A stretch of 64,000 nt of DNA from Sphingomonas sp. S2M10 (GTDB taxonomy: Bacteria; Pseudomonadota; Alphaproteobacteria; Sphingomonadales; Sphingomonadaceae): NCBI RefSeq assembly GCF_012650175.1, contig NZ_JAAILI010000050.1, positions 1 to 64,000 of the forward strand, read 5' to 3'. This document shows positions 7,098-17,129 of the stretch, piece by piece. The position numbers and the translations under genes are program-made. The notes under the pieces are model-generated. The model was not told the origin of the DNA, searched no databases, and saw only the letters and a program-made list of their open reading frames with translations. Position 1 is the first letter of the stretch, and each line of letters opens with the position of its first letter.

Positions 7098-9580
7098 GCT
7101 GGCCGAGCGGCGACATCCGGCGCGAGCTGCGCGCGGCCCGCCTCCGCGAAGCTGCAGCTGCGGGCGCGCCGCCGGTAAACGGCATCGTCTCGGTGGAGCT
7201 GACCGAGACGGGCGCGGCGCTCCAGCTCGTCTGCGAACTCGTCTTTGCGCCGGCGGCGCCCATCGGCGCCGAGGACGTGACGATCACCGGCGGCGTGCGG
7301 CGGCCGAGCGTGGCGGTGCGCGACCCGCAGATCGCGGGCAATGTCCTCACGCTGACGGTGGCGGAGCGCGGCGACTTCTCGATCTACAACCTCGCGCTGC
7401 GCCGGGGCGGCGCGCTGCTTCCCGGCTTCGATCCGCTGCTGTCCGACATTCCGCTGGGCTTCCGGCTGGCCTGCCAGCAGGGCTTCGACTGCGAAGCCGA
7501 AGCGCCACCCGCGCCGCAGCCGCCGGCCGACGATTCGATCGACTATATGGCGCGCGACTATGCCGGCTTCCGCGAGCTGATGGTCAGCCGCTTCGCCCGC
7601 AACGTGCCCGGCTGGACCGACACCGGCGCGGCCTCGCCCGAGATCACGCTGATCGAGATGCTGGCCTCGGTCGCCGATCGGCTGGCCTATGCCCAGGATG
7701 CGGTGGCCACCGAAGCCTATCTCCACACCGCCCGGCTGCGCATCTCCGCCAAGCGGCATGCGCGGCTGGTCGGCTACCGGATGGGCGACGGCTGCAATGC
7801 GCGCGCCTTCGTCCATGTTCGCCTTCGCGCACCCGCCCCCGGCTTCGCGCCGCTGCTGGCCAGCGCGAGCAAGGGCACCCGCTTCATGACGCGCGCGCAC
7901 GGCGTCGCCCCCGCCAGCGGCGAGACGCCCGACGTACTCGTCGCGCGCGCGGCGGGGGCGGCGCTGTTCGAGGCGATGGAGCCGGCACGGCTCAGCAGCG
8001 CGCACAACCGCATCCGCATCCATGACTGGCTGGAAGGCGATGCCATCGTGCTGCCCAAGGGCACCGTATCGATGGCGGTGGTGGACGAAGGCCGGACGCT
8101 CACGCTGCAACCGGACGACCTGCTGCTGATCGAGGAGGTGCTCGACGCCAGCGGCAACGCCTCGCCCGATCCGCAGCGCCGCCACGTCGTGCGGCTGACC
8201 GGCGTGACTCCGTCGATCGATCCGGTCGGGCGGACCGAGGGCGGCGCTCCGGCCCCGCTCGAGATCCTGACGCTGGCATGGGGCGCGGCCGATGCCCTGC
8301 CGTTCGACCTGCCGCTCGCGCGCGTCGACAGCACCGACGCGATCGACGGCATCCCGCCATCGCCGGACCAGCCGACGGCGGTAGCGCGCGGCAACCTGAT
8401 CCTCGTCGATCACGGCGAATGGCGCGGCGTAGAGACGGTGCTGGCACGCCGCCGCCCGGGGCGCCGCCGCTATGAACTTCCGCTCTCCGCCGGCCCGATC
8501 ACCAGGGCCGCGCCGCTCCTTCCCGGCATTTCCGCCGCCGCTGCGCTGCACCCCGACGGCACGCCCTGCGCCGAGCTCGGCGTGCGCAGCGATGCGGGTG
8601 CGGGCAGCGATCCGCTATGGACCGTGGTGGACGAGATCCTCACCCCCCAGGGCCAGCAACTCGTGCTCGACATCGGCGAAGAGGGCCGCGCCACCCTGCG
8701 GACCGGGGCGATCGAGGACCAGGCCGCTTTCGATGCCGGGCAGCCGTTCGAGGTGCGCTACCGCCTGGGCAACGGCACGGCGGGCAATGTCGGCGCGGAG
8801 GCGATTGCCCATCTGCTGACCGATCCGCACCAGAACCGTGACGGAGCGCTCGTCCCCGGCCTCACCGCACGACCGGGAGACGTGGAGGCGGTGCGCAATC
8901 CGCTGCCGGCGATCGGCGGCACCGAGCCGGAAACGATCGCGCAGGTGCGGCAGCGCGCGCCGATCATGCTCCGTGCGCAGGAACGCGCCGTCACCGGCGA
9001 TGACTATGCCCGGCTGCTGCGCGACGATCCGCGCGTCGCCAATGTGCGCGCGGTGGAGCAATGGACCGGCGCCGCGCGCGCCTTCGTGCTGCTGGTCGAT
9101 CTGGTCGGCGGCGGTCGGGTCGACGGGGGGCTGGAGCAATCCTTCCGCGATCTGCTGGAGCGCTATCGCCTCGCCGGCCATGTGCTGGAGTTCCGCGATC
9201 CCAACCTTGTGCCGATCGAGATCGCGATGCGGGTGTGCGTGCGGGCAGGCGTGCCGCGCGACGCCGTGCACCAGCGGCTGATGCGGCTGTTCTCGGACGG
9301 GCATTTGCCCGACGGCACGCCGGCGCTGTTCCATCCCGACACGCTCGGTTTCGGCAGCGCGATCCGCCTGTCGCGGCTCTATGCGGCGGCGCAGGCGGTG
9401 GACGGCGTCTCGCATGTCGAGATCACTTCGCTGCGCCGGCAGGGCGTGGCGGCCGACGACGCCGCGGCGCTGGCCGACGGCACGCTGAACATCGGCGCCT
9501 ATGAGATCCCGGTACTCGCGAACAACCCGAACTTCCCGGATCGCGGCGTCGTCCACTTCACGATGGAGGGCGGGCAATGA
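7094..9580 (+). CDS. Baseplate assembly protein J-like 1 (Afp11-like)
   Basis: The product has 828 residues and an ATGA start overlap. A stretch around residues 150-215 (SIDYMARDYAGFRELMVSRFA..PGWTDTGAASPEITLIEMLASVADRLAYAQDAVATEAYL) is the signature of 'putative baseplate assembly protein' wedge proteins. The C-terminal third carries the baseplate-J core: residues ~600-780 with 'RAQERAVTGDDYARLLRD.PRVANVRAVE' followed by LVPIEIAMRVCVRAGV. It would form the inner wedge arms with gp25 and the second J-like protein. Confidence 0.9.
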   Translation: MSWPSGDIRRELRAARLREAAAAGAPPVNGIVSVELTETGAALQLVCELVFAPAAPIGAEDVTITGGVRRPSVAVRDPQIAGNVLTLTVAERGDFSIYNLALRRGGALLPGFDPLLSDIPLGFRLACQQGFDCEAEAPPAPQPPADDSIDYMARDYAGFRELMVSRFARNVPGWTDTGAASPEITLIEMLASVADRLAYAQDAVATEAYLHTARLRISAKRHARLVGYRMGDGCNARAFVHVRLRAPAPGFAPLLASASKGTRFMTRAHGVAPASGETPDVLVARAAGAALFEAMEPARLSSAHNRIRIHDWLEGDAIVLPKGTVSMAVVDEGRTLTLQPDDLLLIEEVLDASGNASPDPQRRHVVRLTGVTPSIDPVGRTEGGAPAPLEILTLAWGAADALPFDLPLARVDSTDAIDGIPPSPDQPTAVARGNLILVDHGEWRGVETVLARRRPGRRRYELPLSAGPITRAAPLLPGISAAAALHPDGTPCAELGVRSDAGAGSDPLWTVVDEILTPQGQQLVLDIGEEGRATLRTGAIEDQAAFDAGQPFEVRYRLGNGTAGNVGAEAIAHLLTDPHQNRDGALVPGLTARPGDVEAVRNPLPAIGGTEPETIAQVRQRAPIMLRAQERAVTGDDYARLLRDDPRVANVRAVEQWTGAARAFVLLVDLVGGGRVDGGLEQSFRDLLERYRLAGHVLEFRDPNLVPIEIAMRVCVRAGVPRDAVHQRLMRLFSDGHLPDGTPALFHPDTLGFGSAIRLSRLYAAAQAVDGVSHVEITSLRRQGVAADDAAALADGTLNIGAYEIPVLANNPNFPDRGVVHFTMEGGQ

Positions 9581-12150
9581 GCGCAGCCGAGCCGATCGAA
9601 CCGGCCGACCGGATCGTCAATCCGCCCGGGCTGCGCGCGATCGGCTATGCCCATGGCCGCTATGCGGAACTGCGCCAGGCCATGCTGGACGGAATCGCGC
9701 GGGACACCCGCTATCTGCGCGACCTGAACAGCCGCGATCCCGCCGATCCCACCGTCGCGCTGATCGACAGCTGGGCCGTCGCCGGCGACGTGCTGAGCTT
9801 CTACGCCGAGCGCATCGTCAACGAGGCGTCGCTGCAGACCGCGACCGAGCGCCGCTCGCTGCGCGCGCTGGCCCGGCTGATCGATTACGAGCTGCGCCCC
9901 GGCAAGGCGGCCGAGGCGTGGCTGGCCTTCACGCTTGAGGATGCCCCCGGCGCGCCGCTCGACGTGCCGATTCCGGTCGGCACGCGCGCCCGGTCCATCC
10001 CCGGTCCCGGCGAGACGATCGTCACGTTCGAGACGGTGGAGGCGATCATCGGCCATCCGCACCTCTCCGCGATGCGGCCGCGCATGGAGCGCGACCAGTC
10101 GCTGCAGGACGTGGCGGACGCAGGCGCCGCGTTGTGCCGCGGGGTGCTTGCCGATGTGCGCCGGGGCGACTGGCTGCTCCTGGTGCGCGGCACCGGCAAG
10201 GACCTGTACCGCGCGGAAGCGGTCACGCCCGACGCGCCCGCGCAGACCACGCGGATCCCCTTCACCGCGCAGCCGGTGAACCCCGTCATCCTCCTGCCGA
10301 TGCTGATGCACTTCTACCCGCTGTCGATCAGCTTTGCCGGCCGCACGCTCGCCCCCGGCCTGGTGACCGAGGAGATCCTCGGCAAGCGCCGCAAGCAGGT
10401 GGCGATCGAAAGCGCCTTCCGCGCCGCGCGGGTCGACACCCGCAAGCTCGCGCTGCATCTGGATCTGCGCCGGACGCTGGCGCCCGCGCTGCCCGCGCCG
10501 CAGGGGCTGTTCCACTTCAAGGTGCGGGCCGCGGTGTTCGGCCATAATGTGCCGAACGAGAAGGCGGCGGGATTCGCCCCCAGCCCGGTACCGCCCACGC
10601 TGACGACCGGTACCACCACCATCAAGCTCGACGCCGAATATCCTGAGCTTCGCCCCGGCAGCTGGATCGCCTTCCACCGCTCCGCAGGTGCCCCGTTCGT
10701 CACCAAGGTAACGACGGTCGATACCGTAAGCGCGACCCTGGGCAGGCTGACGGCGCGGGTAACGCAGCTGGGCCTCCAGTCGGGCCTGCCTTCGGGATGG
10801 TCGGTCTCGGCAGCCGACGTCACCGTGCTCGCCGACAGTCGCGACCTGCCACTCGCGCCGATTCCGGTGAGCGAGGACGTCGCGGGGTCGGAACTCCGGC
10901 TCGACCGCTATCTGCCGGACTTGCAGCCCGGTCGCCCGATCGCGATCACCGGCGAGCGCGCGGACCTGCGCGGGGTGATCGAGAGCGAGGTGCATGTCAT
11001 CCGCGACGTCGAGCTCGACGACGGCCGCACCGTGCTGACGCTCGCCTCGGCGATCACGGGCCCGTTCGCGCGCGACACCGTCCGGGTGAACGCCAATGTC
11101 GCACGGGCTACCCATGGCGAAAGCGGCGGCCAGCCGATCGGACACGGCAATGCCGGGTCGGCGAACCAGAGCTTCCCGCTGCCGATCGCGCCGCTTACCC
11201 ATATCGGCGCGGCCAATGCCAAGGGGCTCGCCGCCGCGCTCGTCATCCGGGTCGACGGGCTGCTGTGGACCGAGCTGCCGTCGCTGCGCGATGCAGGGCC
11301 GAACGACCGCGTGTACCAGCTGCGCTACGGCGAGGAAGGCACGGTGCAGGTCGTGTTCGGCGACGGGATCCACGGCCGGCGCCTGCCCACCGGCATCAAC
11401 AATGTCGTCGCCTGGTGGCGCAAGGGGCTGGGCCGCGAGGGCATGGTGCGCGCGGGTCAGTTGAGCCTGCTCGCGGGCGCGCCCCTCGGCGTGAAGGCCG
11501 TGACCAATCCGCTCCCGGCCACCGGCGCCGCCGACGGCGAGACGCTGGAAGAGGCGCGGGCCAATGCGCCGCTCTCGGTGATGACGCTCGATCGGATCGT
11601 GACCCTTCAGGACTATGAGGATTTCGCCCGCGCCTTTGGCGGTATCGCCAAGGCGCAGGCGGTGTGGGCATGGAACGGCAGGTCGCGCGCGATCACGCTC
11701 ACCGTTGCCGGGGTGGCCGGCGACGTCCCTGCCGCGCGCGACGTGGAGAATCTGCGCGGCGCGATCGCGAAGATCTCAGACGCGGCGATCGTGCTCACCA
11801 TCCTCCCCTACAGGCCCGCCACCTTCCGCGTGGCGGCGACACTCCGCGTCGACCCCGCCTTCGTGCCAGACATGGTCCGCGCGGCGGTCGCGGCCGCGCT
11901 GGCCGAGACCTTCTCCTTCGAGCGACGGGCACTCGGCCAGCCGGTCTACCGATCCGAAGTCATCGCGTTGATGCAGGCGGTGCCGGGCGTCGACTGGATC
12001 GATCTCGATGCGCTGTATCGCGGCGAGACGACGGCGCTCGCCGAGTCGCTCTTCGCCGAGGCGCCGCGCTCGGGCATCCGCATCGCCCCCGTCGCCGCCG
12101 AGCTGCTCACGCTGCATCCAGCGGGCCCTGAGCTGGTGGTCGTCGCATGA
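9577..12150 (+). CDS. Baseplate assembly protein J-like 2 (Afp11/12-like)
   Basis: The product has 857 residues, with an ATGA overlap on the preceding gene. The N-terminus (AIGYAHGRYAELRQAMLDGI; TVALIDSWAVAGDVLSFYAERIVNEASL) parallels the first J protein, showing an ancient duplication. A middle beta-rich insertion spans ~residues 340-560. The C-terminal baseplate-J module (NAPLSVMTLDRIVTLQDYEDFARAFGGIAKAQAV) is near residues 650-690, and the protein ends with segments such as YRSEVIALMQAVPGVDWIDLDAL. Two adjacent J-like wedge genes are normal for this eCIS class. Confidence 0.88.
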   Translation: MSAAEPIEPADRIVNPPGLRAIGYAHGRYAELRQAMLDGIARDTRYLRDLNSRDPADPTVALIDSWAVAGDVLSFYAERIVNEASLQTATERRSLRALARLIDYELRPGKAAEAWLAFTLEDAPGAPLDVPIPVGTRARSIPGPGETIVTFETVEAIIGHPHLSAMRPRMERDQSLQDVADAGAALCRGVLADVRRGDWLLLVRGTGKDLYRAEAVTPDAPAQTTRIPFTAQPVNPVILLPMLMHFYPLSISFAGRTLAPGLVTEEILGKRRKQVAIESAFRAARVDTRKLALHLDLRRTLAPALPAPQGLFHFKVRAAVFGHNVPNEKAAGFAPSPVPPTLTTGTTTIKLDAEYPELRPGSWIAFHRSAGAPFVTKVTTVDTVSATLGRLTARVTQLGLQSGLPSGWSVSAADVTVLADSRDLPLAPIPVSEDVAGSELRLDRYLPDLQPGRPIAITGERADLRGVIESEVHVIRDVELDDGRTVLTLASAITGPFARDTVRVNANVARATHGESGGQPIGHGNAGSANQSFPLPIAPLTHIGAANAKGLAAALVIRVDGLLWTELPSLRDAGPNDRVYQLRYGEEGTVQVVFGDGIHGRRLPTGINNVVAWWRKGLGREGMVRAGQLSLLAGAPLGVKAVTNPLPATGAADGETLEEARANAPLSVMTLDRIVTLQDYEDFARAFGGIAKAQAVWAWNGRSRAITLTVAGVAGDVPAARDVENLRGAIAKISDAAIVLTILPYRPATFRVAATLRVDPAFVPDMVRAAVAAALAETFSFERRALGQPVYRSEVIALMQAVPGVDWIDLDALYRGETTALAESLFAEAPRSGIRIAPVAAELLTLHPAGPELVVVA

Positions 12151-14297
12151 GCACCGCGCAGCTCCCCAGCGCCGCCGAGCGGCTGCTCGCGCTGCTGCCC
12201 GACATCTTCCGCATCCGCGATGCCGAGCAGGCGGTACGGATCGCCGCCGCGCAGGGCTTTCCCGCCCCCGACCCGCTGAGCGACACCGCGGAGGGGCCGC
12301 TCGTCACGCTGCTCGCCGCGCTCGGCCAGCAGCTCGATCTGCTCGAGGCGGAGGTCGACTGGCTGTACGAGGACCAGTTCATCGAGACCTGTGCCGACTG
12401 GATGGTTCCCTATCTCGGCGCGCTGGTCGGCGCGCGGATCCTGGATGTGGGCGATGCGGAAAGCGCGCGGCAGCAGGTGGCCGACACGATCCGCAATCGG
12501 CGTGCCAAGGGCACCGCCTGGGCGCTGGCCAACCGCACCCGCAACATCATGGTCGCCCCCGCCGAGGCGATCGAATATGGCGCGCACGTCGTCCAGACCA
12601 CCCATCTCAACTTTCCCGGCGACGGGAGAGCGATGACCGTGGCGGTCAACGGTGCGCCGGGCAAATTGCTCGGCCTGCCCTCGACGGTCGGCCAGCATCT
12701 CGTCGAGCTGCGCGACATGCGCGAGGGCGGCCGTTTCGCGCCGCGCAATGTCGGCGCTCGCGTGTGGACGCGTCGCAGCATTGCGCATGGCGAGGTGGTA
12801 CCCACTCCTGCCGCCGGGGTGGCAGGCGGCTATCGCTTTGATCCGCTGGGGCGCGACATCGCGCTCTGGGCCTTCCCCCGCGAGCTTTCCGAGACGGATA
12901 AGCTGCGATCGCGCCTGCTGCCGGATCAGGTTCCGGGGCCGATCCCGCTCGTCGCGGCGGTGGCCTATCCGAAGGATTATTACGGGCCGGGTGACAGCAT
13001 CCTGCTCTCCATCGCCGGGGTGGATCGGCCGGTGGAGCAGATCTGCTTCTGCGACCTGGGCGACGACGGCGGCCCCGGCCAATGGAACGCGCATGGCCTG
13101 CCGGACGAGCTGGACCGCATCCGCATCGACCCGACGCGCGGGCGCTTTCTGCTACCCGGCGGGGGCGCCGGCGTCGACCCGTCCTCGATCCGGGTGCGCT
13201 ATCATTTCGGCACCGCGTTGCATTTCGGCCGGGAGCTCTGCGTCGGCGGTGCCCAGCGCGAGACCGCCGATGCGGCAGCGGAGGCACGGATGCGGGCGCT
13301 GTTCGGCGCGCGCGACCGGCGCCCGCACGTGCCGATCGCCTTCGCTGCCCCCGCCGTGATCGCGCAGGACGCCTCACCCGCACAGGTCTCTGCCCTGCTC
13401 GGCCAGGCGCTGGGCAATTTGGCCAATCAGCCCGCATTGCGCATCGATTTCGGCGGCACGCTCGCCCCGCCCGCCGGCACCGCCCTGCCCCCCGGCGCCG
13501 ATCTGGAGCTGCGCGGCGGCGACGGGGTTTGGCCGACGCTGATCCTGCCCCAAGCCTGGCAGATCGGCGCCGGGGAAGCTTCGACCCTCACCCTGCGCGG
13601 TCTGCGCCTCGCCGGGGACACCCTGCACGTGCTCGCCGAGGGGTTGCGCCAGCTGACGCTGATCGACTGCACCGTCGTGCCGGGCAGCGGCAGCATCCAT
13701 ATCGAGGAGCCCGGCTGCAAGCTGCTCGCGCTGCGCTGCATCCTGGGCGCGATCCGGGTCGCGCCGGCGGTCGAGATCGACCTGGTCGATTGCCTGGTCG
13801 ACAGCGGCGCGGCCGACATGCCCGCCATTGCCGCGCTCGGCGGCACGGCCGGCGGCATCCTGTGGAGCCGGCGCTGTACCATCCTCGGCGACGTACGCCT
13901 GCTCGCCTTCGATGAGGTGGACGACACGCTGTTCGCCGCGCGCCCCGATCGCACGCTGGCCGACCCGCCGGTGTCCGCGCGCCGCCTGCAATCGGGCTGC
14001 GCCCGGTACAGCGCGGTGCCGCGCGGCGCGATCGTGCCCCGCCGCTATCGCTGCTTCCCGAGCGAGAACGACACCCGTTCGCCCGCCCCGGTCTTCGAGA
14101 GCCTGGACTATGGCCAGGCGGGCTATGGCGCGCTGGTACCCGCCAATCCGGACGGGCTGCTGCTCGGCGCGGAAAATGGCGGCGAGATGGGGATCGGCAA
14201 CGGCACCAGCTACCATCGACGAAAAAGGCTGCTGGATCGCGATCTGCTCGATTGGGTGCCGTTCGGCATGGCCGCGGCGACGGAATGGATGGGTTAG
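12147..14297 (+). CDS. P2-I/gp7-like tail protein (Afp12-like) with beta-helix C-terminus
   Basis: The product has 716 residues and an ATGA overlap. The N-terminus (SAAERLLALLPDIFRIRD; LVTLLAALGQQLDLLEAEVDWLYEDQFIETC) matches the tail-protein-I-like family that joins the outer baseplate. A 'RR...ADTIRNRRAKGTAWAL' helix follows around residues 112-132. From roughly residue 460 the sequence becomes short repeated beta strands with alternating hydrophobics (GCKLLALRCILGAIRVAPA), resembling a right-handed beta-helix. That suggests a surface-exposed appendage fused to the baseplate part. No terminator-like structure separates it from the next gene, which starts 12 bases later. Confidence 0.8.
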   Translation: MSTAQLPSAAERLLALLPDIFRIRDAEQAVRIAAAQGFPAPDPLSDTAEGPLVTLLAALGQQLDLLEAEVDWLYEDQFIETCADWMVPYLGALVGARILDVGDAESARQQVADTIRNRRAKGTAWALANRTRNIMVAPAEAIEYGAHVVQTTHLNFPGDGRAMTVAVNGAPGKLLGLPSTVGQHLVELRDMREGGRFAPRNVGARVWTRRSIAHGEVVPTPAAGVAGGYRFDPLGRDIALWAFPRELSETDKLRSRLLPDQVPGPIPLVAAVAYPKDYYGPGDSILLSIAGVDRPVEQICFCDLGDDGGPGQWNAHGLPDELDRIRIDPTRGRFLLPGGGAGVDPSSIRVRYHFGTALHFGRELCVGGAQRETADAAAEARMRALFGARDRRPHVPIAFAAPAVIAQDASPAQVSALLGQALGNLANQPALRIDFGGTLAPPAGTALPPGADLELRGGDGVWPTLILPQAWQIGAGEASTLTLRGLRLAGDTLHVLAEGLRQLTLIDCTVVPGSGSIHIEEPGCKLLALRCILGAIRVAPAVEIDLVDCLVDSGAADMPAIAALGGTAGGILWSRRCTILGDVRLLAFDEVDDTLFAARPDRTLADPPVSARRLQSGCARYSAVPRGAIVPRRYRCFPSENDTRSPAPVFESLDYGQAGYGALVPANPDGLLLGAENGGEMGIGNGTSYHRRKRLLDRDLLDWVPFGMAAATEWMG

Positions 14298-14309
14298 GGG
14301 GAGGAAGGG

Positions 14310-17129
14310 ATGCGTGGCGATTTCACCCGCGACACGCGCGTACGGGCCGAACGGTCCGCGACACGCGCGGTGCTGCTCCAGCAGGGCCGTCCGCTGCTCG
14401 ATGCCGATTTCAACGAGGAGGCCGGGCTGGTCGCCGCACGCAGCGAGGCGATCGTGCGCCATGTCGTCGGCCAGCACGGGGTGCCGCGCGACGATGCCGG
14501 CTTCGCGATCACCGCGGCGGGGGGCAGCTTCACCATCGGCGCCGGCGCGCTCTATGCCGAGGGACTGCCGCTCCGCAATTCGGCCCCGATCGCCTATGAG
14601 GCGCAGTTCCCGGCGGGCATCCTGCCGGCGCTGACCGGCGCTATCCCCGACGGTCAGGAAGCACTGGTCTACCTCGAGGCGGTGCTGCGACCGGACCTCG
14701 CCGCGGATCTGTCCGATCCGGCGCTCGACGGCGTGGAGACCGCCGTCCGCGAAGTCGCCGGCTGGACGGTGCGGGTTGCCCCGCTCGCCGGGCTGGGCAT
14801 TGCGCGCGCCGCGCTGGTCGAAGGGCTGGACCGCAACCAGCCGCTTCTCCGTGCGCTGGAAACCAGCGGCGGCTTGGACGCGGGGGTCGATACCCAGAAC
14901 CCGGATCCGGGCCCCTGCGAGATCGCGGCCGGTGCCGGCTATCTCGACCAGCTCAACCGCCTCTACCGCGTCGAGATCCACGATGCCGGTGCCGCCGGAG
15001 CCGCCACCTTCAAATGGACCGAGGATGCCGCGCGCGAGGCCGGGCTGCGGGCTTCCGGCGCCGGCTTCGCGATCGACCTGCCGCAGAACCGCATCACCGA
15101 TTGGTTTCCCACCGGCACGATCGTTGAAGTGATCGACGACGATCGCGCCCGTGTGGGCCTGACCGGGCCGATGGGGGCGATCGCCAGCGAACCCGGCGGG
15201 CAGCTCGCCATCACCGGGGTTGCGGCGGGACAGCTCACCGCAACCGCGCGGATCCGGCGCTGGGCGGCCATGCCCGCGCCCGTCCCGGCAGCGGGCGCCT
15301 GGGCCAGGCTTTCGCGCGGCGTGCGCGTTCGGTTCGCGACCGGCAACTACGCCGTCGGCAGTGCCTGGACGATCCCGGCGCGTACCGTGCTCGGCGACCT
15401 GCTCTGGCCACCTTACCAGCACGCTGACCTGCGCCAGTCGGTCGCCGGTCAGCAGGTAGATTTCTACGCGCCGCTGGAGGGCCGCCGCTATCGCGCGCCG
15501 CTCGCCCTGATCCGTCGTAATGGCCCCGCGATCACCGTCACCCAGGATCTGCGCGATCGCTTCCCGCCGTTGACCGACATCACCGCCGCGCTGGTGCGCT
15601 TCGACGACAGCCGCGCCGATCTGGGCGCAGCCGATGTCCAGCAGGCGATCGACGCCCTGGCGCGGCGCGAGGGCGATTGCTGCACCTGGCATGCCGGGCC
15701 GGGCACGGACCTCCAGGCGCTGGTCGACGCGATTCCGCCAAGGGCCAACGGCACGCTCTGCCTCGCCACCGGCAACTATCCGCTCACCAGGCCGCTGCGG
15801 ATCGCCGGCAAAGGCCATGTCCGTGTGATCGGCGTGGGCCCCGGCAGCAAGCTGTGGCGCCGCAACGGCGTGCAGACACTGGTCTTCGAGGATTGCCTGT
15901 CTGTCGAGCTGGCCGATCTGGTGGTCGCGGCCGAGGCCCCAGGCGTACCGGAGAAGCTGGGCCGCACCGGCGGCGCGGTCGACATCGCCGGCAGCGGGCC
16001 GGTGCGGATATTGCGCGCCACCCTGATCGCGCGCGGACGACGCTGGAAGCAATCGGCCGCCCTGCGCATCGCCTGCGCCTCCGTAGCGGGCGGCGGCGAC
16101 GTGACGGTGGACGATTGCGACATCGTCGTCGGCGATCTGGCCAGCGGCATCCTCGTTCTCAACCCCGACCGTCTCCGCGTCACCAACAACCGCATCCGCC
16201 CGCGCGGCGAGCTCACGGCGCAGACGCTCGATCGCTGGAGCCAGGATCGCCACATGGCGGCAGCCGTGGGCAGGCTCGCGATCAGCCATGCGTGGGGCGG
16301 GTCTCGCGAGCCGCGCCCCCCCACGCGCATCGACACGAGGCTATTCAAAATCGCCAACCTCGACCTGTTCGGCATCACGTCCTTCGCGACGACGCTTTTT
16401 TCCGACGACGCGGAACTGCGGAAGCGTCTTCTGCAGGAATTGCCGAACGGGCCGGCGCGCGAGATGTCGCTGCGCATGCGCAGGCTGGCGTCGCACATCC
16501 TGGCCCATCGCGGCACGCCGGCGCTCGGCGGCGGCGCCTATTTCGGCTTTCAGCGCTTCTACAACGCGATCCGCACGCTCGTCGCCCCGGCGATCGACAG
16601 CGCCATCATCGTCGGCGGCACCCGCGCGCGCGATGTGACGATCGCGGACAACCGCATCGAAGGCGCGTTGCGGGGCATCCGGGTCGCGGTGAACGCGGGC
16701 GTAGCGCAGCAGCGCCTGCCGCTCGGCACGCTGCGGATCGAGCGCAACCTGATCCGCCTGCGCGTCGCGCCGACGGACATCGCGCGGATCGGCATCTATG
16801 TCGGCAATGCCGAGCGCAGCTGGATCCTCGACAACGATATCGCCGGCGAAACCGCCGATCCGGACTTCGCCGATCCCCGCGCCGCCCAGCTGCGCGCGCA
16901 GCATTTCGACGCGCTGCATGCCGAGGGCATCCGCGTCGTCGGCACGCTCGGCCCGATGCTGCACCTCCGCGGCAACATGGTACGCTCCTGTCCCTACCCC
17001 TTCACGGTGACGCGCACCAACGGGACCGATGCACGGCCCAAGCTCTGGCTGGTTCAGGGCAACTATACCGACGGCGGCGTCACCCGCTATCGCCTGGATC
17101 AAGGTTGCAAGCAGGCCGACAATATATGA
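14310..17129 (+). CDS. DUF6519-type eCIS protein with right-handed beta-helix domain
   Basis: The product has 939 residues. The start at ATG 14310 has a strong purine-rich RBS (GGGGGAGGAAGGG) just upstream. The N-terminus MRGDFTRDTRVRAERSATR, with VLLQQGRPLLDADFNEEAGL, matches the 'DUF6519' proteins that recur at the end of eCIS and related phage-tail loci. Residues ~455-935 have the repeating small/hydrophobic/Asn pattern of a pectate-lyase-like beta-helix, with rungs ending in Asn/Asp (TVDDCDIVVGD, LRVTNNRIRPRG). Inference: a tail-fibre-like or host-contact protein. It is the last gene of the operon, and no chaperone or classic fibre gene follows it within the window. Confidence 0.75.
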   Translation: MRGDFTRDTRVRAERSATRAVLLQQGRPLLDADFNEEAGLVAARSEAIVRHVVGQHGVPRDDAGFAITAAGGSFTIGAGALYAEGLPLRNSAPIAYEAQFPAGILPALTGAIPDGQEALVYLEAVLRPDLAADLSDPALDGVETAVREVAGWTVRVAPLAGLGIARAALVEGLDRNQPLLRALETSGGLDAGVDTQNPDPGPCEIAAGAGYLDQLNRLYRVEIHDAGAAGAATFKWTEDAAREAGLRASGAGFAIDLPQNRITDWFPTGTIVEVIDDDRARVGLTGPMGAIASEPGGQLAITGVAAGQLTATARIRRWAAMPAPVPAAGAWARLSRGVRVRFATGNYAVGSAWTIPARTVLGDLLWPPYQHADLRQSVAGQQVDFYAPLEGRRYRAPLALIRRNGPAITVTQDLRDRFPPLTDITAALVRFDDSRADLGAADVQQAIDALARREGDCCTWHAGPGTDLQALVDAIPPRANGTLCLATGNYPLTRPLRIAGKGHVRVIGVGPGSKLWRRNGVQTLVFEDCLSVELADLVVAAEAPGVPEKLGRTGGAVDIAGSGPVRILRATLIARGRRWKQSAALRIACASVAGGGDVTVDDCDIVVGDLASGILVLNPDRLRVTNNRIRPRGELTAQTLDRWSQDRHMAAAVGRLAISHAWGGSREPRPPTRIDTRLFKIANLDLFGITSFATTLFSDDAELRKRLLQELPNGPAREMSLRMRRLASHILAHRGTPALGGGAYFGFQRFYNAIRTLVAPAIDSAIIVGGTRARDVTIADNRIEGALRGIRVAVNAGVAQQRLPLGTLRIERNLIRLRVAPTDIARIGIYVGNAERSWILDNDIAGETADPDFADPRAAQLRAQHFDALHAEGIRVVGTLGPMLHLRGNMVRSCPYPFTVTRTNGTDARPKLWLVQGNYTDGGVTRYRLDQGCKQADNI

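Noticed and set aside
13374..16289. Long minus-strand frame across the tail-I and DUF6519 genes.
   Set aside because: Both plus-strand genes are clear family members and overlap it fully; the antisense product shows no recognisable motif.
1..17129. Intact prophage or T6SS.
   Set aside because: No capsid, terminase, portal, lysis or TssJLM-type genes; separate gpD/gpV/PAAR genes and DUF6519 fit eCIS better, although the left part is outside the window.
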